A stretch of 9,821 bases of DNA from Oscillospiraceae bacterium (lineage in GTDB: Bacteria > Bacillota > Clostridia > Oscillospirales > Oscillospiraceae), in contig JAFNXT010000174.1 of assembly GCA_017378975.1 (NCBI GenBank), positions 1 through 9,821 on the forward strand, in the 5' to 3' direction. This document shows, in pieces, positions 6,837 through 9,821 of the stretch. Made by a program: the position numbers and the translations under genes. Each line of letters opens with the position of its first letter. The first letter of the stretch is position 1. The notes below the pieces were generated by a model that was given only the letters and a program-made list of their open reading frames with translations, did not search any database and was not told the DNA's origin.

Positions 6837-7487
6837 TCAGTCTTTGTACTTCGTCTTCCAGACCAGTTGTCCCCGGCGTTTTTCGGGGAAGGGACGGTCC
6901 GGGATGTCCAGAACGTAACGCTCGGACACGTTGATCACGTCCGTGTCGCCGTAGCGGCGTTCCCGTTGGTCGTTGCCGTAGCGAAGGTGGACGTGGCCGT
7001 GGATCAGATATTTGGGCTTGTACAGGGCGATCAGCTCCAACAGCGCTTCAAAGCCGTGATGGGCCGGATCCTCCGCGTCCCCCACGCCGTAGGGCGGCGA
7101 ATGGGTCACCACCAGATCGATGCCGCCCATGCGGCGGATCTTCCAATGGAGCTTGGCGATCCGGCGGCGCATCTGGGCATCGGTGTACTGATGGTCTCCG
7201 GGGTGATACCGCAGACAGCCCCCCAGACCTAAGATCCGCAGACCGTTGTACTCCACCAGCGCCCCGTCGATGCAGTCACAGCCCTCCGGAGGGAAGTTGG
7301 CGTAAGAGGTATCATGGTTGCCGTGGACGTAGAGCACGGGGCAACGCCCCATGGTCACGAGGAAGGACAGATAATCCGCCTTCAGGTCACCGCAGGAGAT
7401 GATCAGGTCGTAATCTTTCAGCCGGCCCGGAACATAGTTGTCCCACAGGGCGGCGCATTCTTCATCGGAAACGGCAAGGATCTTCAC
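6837..7487 (-). CDS. Calcineurin-like metallophosphoesterase
   Basis: A 216-aa soluble enzyme of the calcineurin-like metallophosphoesterase superfamily, predicted to hydrolyse a phosphomonoester or phosphodiester with two metal ions; the substrate is unknown. Metal-site motifs run in order: SDEE (7-10), CGDLKAD (32-38, Asp34), GNHD (56-59), THS (128-130, His129) and GHVH (164-167). The first motif is D-x-E instead of the usual D-x-H, with Glu10 replacing a metal-ligand His; the rest is intact. It starts with GTG at 7487, seven bases after AAGGAGG (7495-7501), and the GTG overlaps the stop of the upstream BMP-like gene as GTGA. That spacing suggests coupled translation and possibly a shared task. 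No signal peptide or membrane segment is present. Confidence 0.9.
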   Translation of the reverse strand: MKILAVSDEECAALWDNYVPGRLKDYDLIISCGDLKADYLSFLVTMGRCPVLYVHGNHDTSYANFPPEGCDCIDGALVEYNGLRILGLGGCLRYHPGDHQYTDAQMRRRIAKLHWKIRRMGGIDLVVTHSPPYGVGDAEDPAHHGFEALLELIALYKPKYLIHGHVHLRYGNDQRERRYGDTDVINVSERYVLDIPDRPFPEKRRGQLVWKTKYKD

Positions 7488-9439
7488 AGCGGTGCCTCCT
7501 TTTCGGCTGGGATCTCATCTTTATATACGCCCAGCTCCCGTACCATGGCACGGGACATAGGCATGATCTCGTCAAATCGGGGGATACAGCCCTCCACATT
7601 GTGGCACAGCCAGTCCATGCGGAGGATCTCGTCAGGGGTCAGGGTCCGGCCGCCGTCGTTGCGGAGGGTGCCGGACTGATCGATGATCTGTCGGTGGAAG
7701 GGATCGACGGTACCGGCCCGGAGGCCCTTGCGCAGGAGCTCCGCCAGCACCCGTACGCCCTCCGGAAGCTTCTCGGAAAGCCGGACGTCCACCACGCCGC
7801 TGTCCATGCCCCACCAGTAGTTCACGGCCCGCCGCTCGTTGCGGCCCAAGTCCCATGCACCGGACTGGATGGACCGGATCACGTTCTCATAGAACTTGCC
7901 CCAGAGCCAGCAGGGGGACCCAAGGGGGCTCAGGGCCCCGTCCTCCCCCACCTGATAGGTGCCGTAGTTGCAGAAATCCATGTAGATCTTCTGCTGACTG
8001 GGGACCTCCCGGTTGGAGATCACCCGGATGCCTTCCCGGATGAAGTCCACCACCGGGGTGCCGGACTGGCAGGACCAGCGCAGGTCGATGGTGGCACGGG
8101 GGTTGGTCATCTGGGCACCCAGAGCGAAGGCATTGATCGAGGCGGGCTCACCGTAGATGGGGTACGCGGCGATATAGCCGATCTTGTCATTGTTGGCCAT
8201 GGCACCGGCAATGGCACCGGTGATGAACTTGGCCTCATACATCCGGCTGTAATAGGTCCGGATGCTGGAATAGGGGATCTCCACGGAGCAGTTCAGGAAC
8301 CGCACCTTGGGCCATTTGATCGCGGCACGAAGCGTGGCCCGTCCCAACTGAGGGCTGGTGGTGAACACCACCTGAGCGCCGTTGGCCACCGCCTCATCGA
8401 TGGCCGCCTCCGCCTCCTCCGGGGTATCCTTATCGAAAAAGCTCTGGGTGGTGACGGCACCGGCCATCACTTCCTCCAGATACAGTCGCCCCTCGTCATG
8501 GGAACGGACCCAACCACTGCGCTCGCAGTCCATCTGATGGATGAAGGCCACGTTGAGCTTGTCCGGCCCGGCGGTGATGATCCGGCCCAAAATGCCGCTC
8601 CGGGCCTTGGGGGTGGCGGTCTCCACCTTCACAGGGGTATCCTGAGAAAGGGAGGTCAGATCCTCCCAGATCGCGGAAAGGGTCTTTTTCAGCTCCTCCG
8701 TGGATAGCTTGCCCAGGTCCCGGAAGGGATACACCCGGAGCCACATGAGGAGGGCCTCCTCCGGATCCATGTCCAGCATCTTGCCGTTGAGGGCATCGAA
8801 GGCCTCCCGGAAATACTGGAAATAGGCGTTGACCGTCAACCGCTCCCGATCGGTCCAGACCTCTCCGGGCTCCTTGCCCAGCGCGGACAGTAACCGCTGA
8901 TAGTCACCGGGACGGCGGTACTGGATCGTATACAGCCCGGAGGCTTTGTAAAACTCCAGGAATTCTCCATAGGCCTTCCGCCGGGGGGTGCCATCCTCTT
9001 CCGGGATGATCCGGATCACGTTGGCACTGATCCGGGCGGCGCCGAAGTGCTTCAGCACACTGACCCGTTTGTTGCCCTCCTGTATGTAGAACTCGCCGTA
9101 GTATTCATAGCAAACGATGGGCTCACGGATGCCCTCGTCCGACAGGTGGGCCATACACAGGTTCACCCACTTGACGGCGAATTCGCTGTCCGTATCCAAC
9201 AGCGGCTGGAACCCCGCGGTGAAGGCCCAGATCCGTCCACCGGTCCGGGTGCCCACGATCCGCTCCATGGGGATCTCCACCAGCCCCACGTTCTGGGTAG
9301 ACCCTGTGGGGATGTCGGCCAGCAGTTCGTCCAACACCTTGGGATAGGGGTTCTGCCCGGCGCTGACCCGTTCTTTATATTCACGCTGACCGCCCCGAAG
9401 GGCTCTGGCGTATTCGTCCAATGCTTCTGTCCTGTTCAC
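7484..9439 (-). CDS. BMP-family ligand-binding protein with N-terminal ParB/sulfiredoxin-like segment, no signal peptide
   Basis: The 651-aa product starts MNRTEALDEY. Residues about 50-150 resemble a ParB-N/sulfiredoxin fold: a VEIPMERIVGT strand-like opening, GIREPIVCYE (103-112), and the signature EGNKRVSVLKHFGA (121-134). A helical linker (about 155-265) with REAFDALNGK and DPEEALLMWLRVYPF follows. Residues about 293-560 resemble the BMP (PF02608) periplasmic-binding fold that binds nucleosides or similar ligands: KLNVAFIH, DEGRLYLEEV, VVFTTSP, GAIAGAM, KIGYIAAYPIYGEPASINAFALGAQ (about 419-443). BMP proteins are normally secreted lipoproteins, but there is no signal peptide or lipobox here. 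The frame continues upstream to 9799 through repeats and the promoter; GTG at 9439, six bases after AAGGAGG, is the likely start. A cytoplasmic sensor or binding role is inferred. It overlaps the metallophosphoesterase by four bases. Confidence 0.85.
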   Translation of the reverse strand: MNRTEALDEYARALRGGQREYKERVSAGQNPYPKVLDELLADIPTGSTQNVGLVEIPMERIVGTRTGGRIWAFTAGFQPLLDTDSEFAVKWVNLCMAHLSDEGIREPIVCYEYYGEFYIQEGNKRVSVLKHFGAARISANVIRIIPEEDGTPRRKAYGEFLEFYKASGLYTIQYRRPGDYQRLLSALGKEPGEVWTDRERLTVNAYFQYFREAFDALNGKMLDMDPEEALLMWLRVYPFRDLGKLSTEELKKTLSAIWEDLTSLSQDTPVKVETATPKARSGILGRIITAGPDKLNVAFIHQMDCERSGWVRSHDEGRLYLEEVMAGAVTTQSFFDKDTPEEAEAAIDEAVANGAQVVFTTSPQLGRATLRAAIKWPKVRFLNCSVEIPYSSIRTYYSRMYEAKFITGAIAGAMANNDKIGYIAAYPIYGEPASINAFALGAQMTNPRATIDLRWSCQSGTPVVDFIREGIRVISNREVPSQQKIYMDFCNYGTYQVGEDGALSPLGSPCWLWGKFYENVIRSIQSGAWDLGRNERRAVNYWWGMDSGVVDVRLSEKLPEGVRVLAELLRKGLRAGTVDPFHRQIIDQSGTLRNDGGRTLTPDEILRMDWLCHNVEGCIPRFDEIMPMSRAMVRELGVYKDEIPAEKEAPL

Positions 9440-9445
9440 ACATGC

Positions 9446-9452
9446 CCTCCTT
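9446..9452 (-). promoter_or_regulatory. RBS that fixes the GTG start of the BMP-like gene
   Basis: AAGGAGG, six bases before GTG at 9439. The only nearby in-frame ATG (9484) abuts the -10 box and lies upstream of the expected transcription start, so it cannot be used from that promoter. Confidence 0.8.
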
Positions 9453-9484
9453 ATCTCAAGCAGTGCGTATCCGTCTTCTATCAT

Positions 9485-9513
9485 ATCATACCCTTTTTCC
9501 GATCGATTTGCAA
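9485..9513 (-). promoter_or_regulatory. Sigma-A-type promoter for the BMP-like gene
   Basis: On the minus strand, TTGCAA (9508-9513) and TATGAT (9485-9490) are separated by exactly 17 bases. The predicted start point is near 9478, giving an untranslated leader of about 40 bases. The surrounding 9480-9550 stretch is AT-rich, unlike the GC-rich repeats upstream. This is the only convincing promoter found in the window, so it may serve several of the following genes. Confidence 0.7.
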
Positions 9514-9583
9514 CAAAAAAGTGTATCCAGGAAAAAGACTTTTGTTTGTATGATCTGCCCACGCCTACCTCCCATCCCATACC

Positions 9584-9634
9584 GCCCCCGCCGCTCAGGC
9601 TCCCTCCGTCACGGCTAACGCCGTGCCACCCTAC
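9584..9634. repeat. GC-rich repeat remnant with a small hairpin
   Basis: CACGGC-TAAC-GCCGTG (9610-9625) is a perfect six-pair hairpin, flanked by CCCTCCGT and CCACCCTACGGGG, which look like broken ends of the same GC-rich repeat class as the neighbouring elements. No coding signal is seen here. Confidence 0.5.
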
Positions 9635-9654
9635 GGGGGACGTGCAGGATGACC

Positions 9655-9771
9655 GTAGGGGCGGGTCTCCTGACCCGCCCGTCCGGGATCCATGGGATCC
9701 CGGAAAGCGACACGGTACCACTTGCACGGTCCTGCCGGACCGTGAAGGGAGGGTCGATGACCCTCCCCTAC
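9655..9771. repeat. Composite palindromic element, 117 bp, second subtype (GTAGGGG ends)
   Basis: The element opens with GTAGGGG and closes with CCCCTAC. Hairpins in order: GGGCGGGTC with GACCCGCCC (9659-9667/9672-9680); TCCGGGATCC with GGATCCCGGA (9682-9691/9695-9704, ten pairs); CACGGTCC with GGACCGTG (9725-9732/9737-9744); GGGAGGGTC with GACCCTCCC (9747-9755/9759-9767). All stems are perfect. The end architecture matches 3392-3506 and 6026-6123, but the interior is unrelated, so it is a separate subtype. Confidence 0.85.
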
Positions 9772-9798
9772 AGATAGGGAACGGACGTTGGTCGAACA

Positions 9799-9821
9799 CC
9801 GTAGGGGCGGGTCACCGACCC
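9799..9821. repeat. Truncated further copy of the GTAGGGG palindromic element
   Basis: CCGTAGGGGCGGGTC followed by ACC and GACCC repeats the left end of the element at 9655-9771 in the same orientation. The window ends within its first hairpin (9809-9813 with 9817-9821). Together with 9584-9771 it makes the 9540-9821 interval almost entirely repeat DNA with no gene. Confidence 0.75.

Noticed and set aside
9482..9484. ATG at 9484 as the start of the BMP-like protein
   Set aside because: It abuts the -10 box and precedes the expected transcription start, has no Shine-Dalgarno, and the GTG at 9439 has a perfect one.
3392..9821. Repeats considered as a CRISPR array
   Set aside because: Copies are kilobases apart, vary in sequence and have no regular spacers; no cas gene is present.

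Overview
The window looks like a chromosomal segment of a high-GC, low-G+C-ancestry Firmicute, most likely a gut Oscillospirales/Clostridia organism. The evidence is strong AGGAGG-type ribosome binding sites, a diaminopimelate lysine pathway, clostridial-type GH3 and BMP-family proteins, and GC-rich palindromic repeats between genes. I infer the order-level placement from family resemblance and cannot test it here. All eight supported genes lie on the minus strand, so transcription runs from high to low coordinates.

In transcription order: (1) 9821-9440 is non-coding, packed with palindromic repeats and ending in a good sigma-A-type promoter (9485-9513). (2) 7484-9439 encodes a 651-aa cytoplasmic protein with a ParB/sulfiredoxin-like segment followed by a BMP-type ligand-binding domain. 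It overlaps by 4 nt (3) a metallophosphoesterase (6837-7487, GTG start). (4) 6130-6777 is a DUF2461 protein. (5-7) dapA (5105-5992), dapB (4389-5108, 4-nt overlap) and dapF (3519-4298) form a lysine/peptidoglycan-precursor cluster; dapB and dapF are separated by a long AT-richer hairpin. (8) 969-3368 is a cytoplasmic family 3 glycoside hydrolase. Finally, a small sigma-70-family factor (416-901) precedes a membrane-anchored protein that runs off the left edge (1-364), the usual layout of a sigma factor with its membrane regulator.

DapA, DapB and DapF perform the first two committed steps and the epimerase step towards meso-diaminopimelate. The BMP-like protein and phosphoesterase are probably translated together, but their task is unknown. 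I see no canonical terminator in any gap. Most of the larger gaps instead carry palindromic elements that open with GTAGGG and close with CCCTAC. These occur as single hairpins (935-962, 6804-6831) and as composite elements of about 100-120 bp with inverted palindromic ends (3392-3506, 6026-6123, 9655-9771). Stem sequences differ between copies but stay complementary. They also create false N-terminal extensions of three open frames, so starts were chosen by ribosome binding site and family alignment.

The two points most worth pursuing are the signal-peptide-less ParB-like/BMP fusion with its coupled phosphoesterase, and the covarying REPIN-like repeat family.
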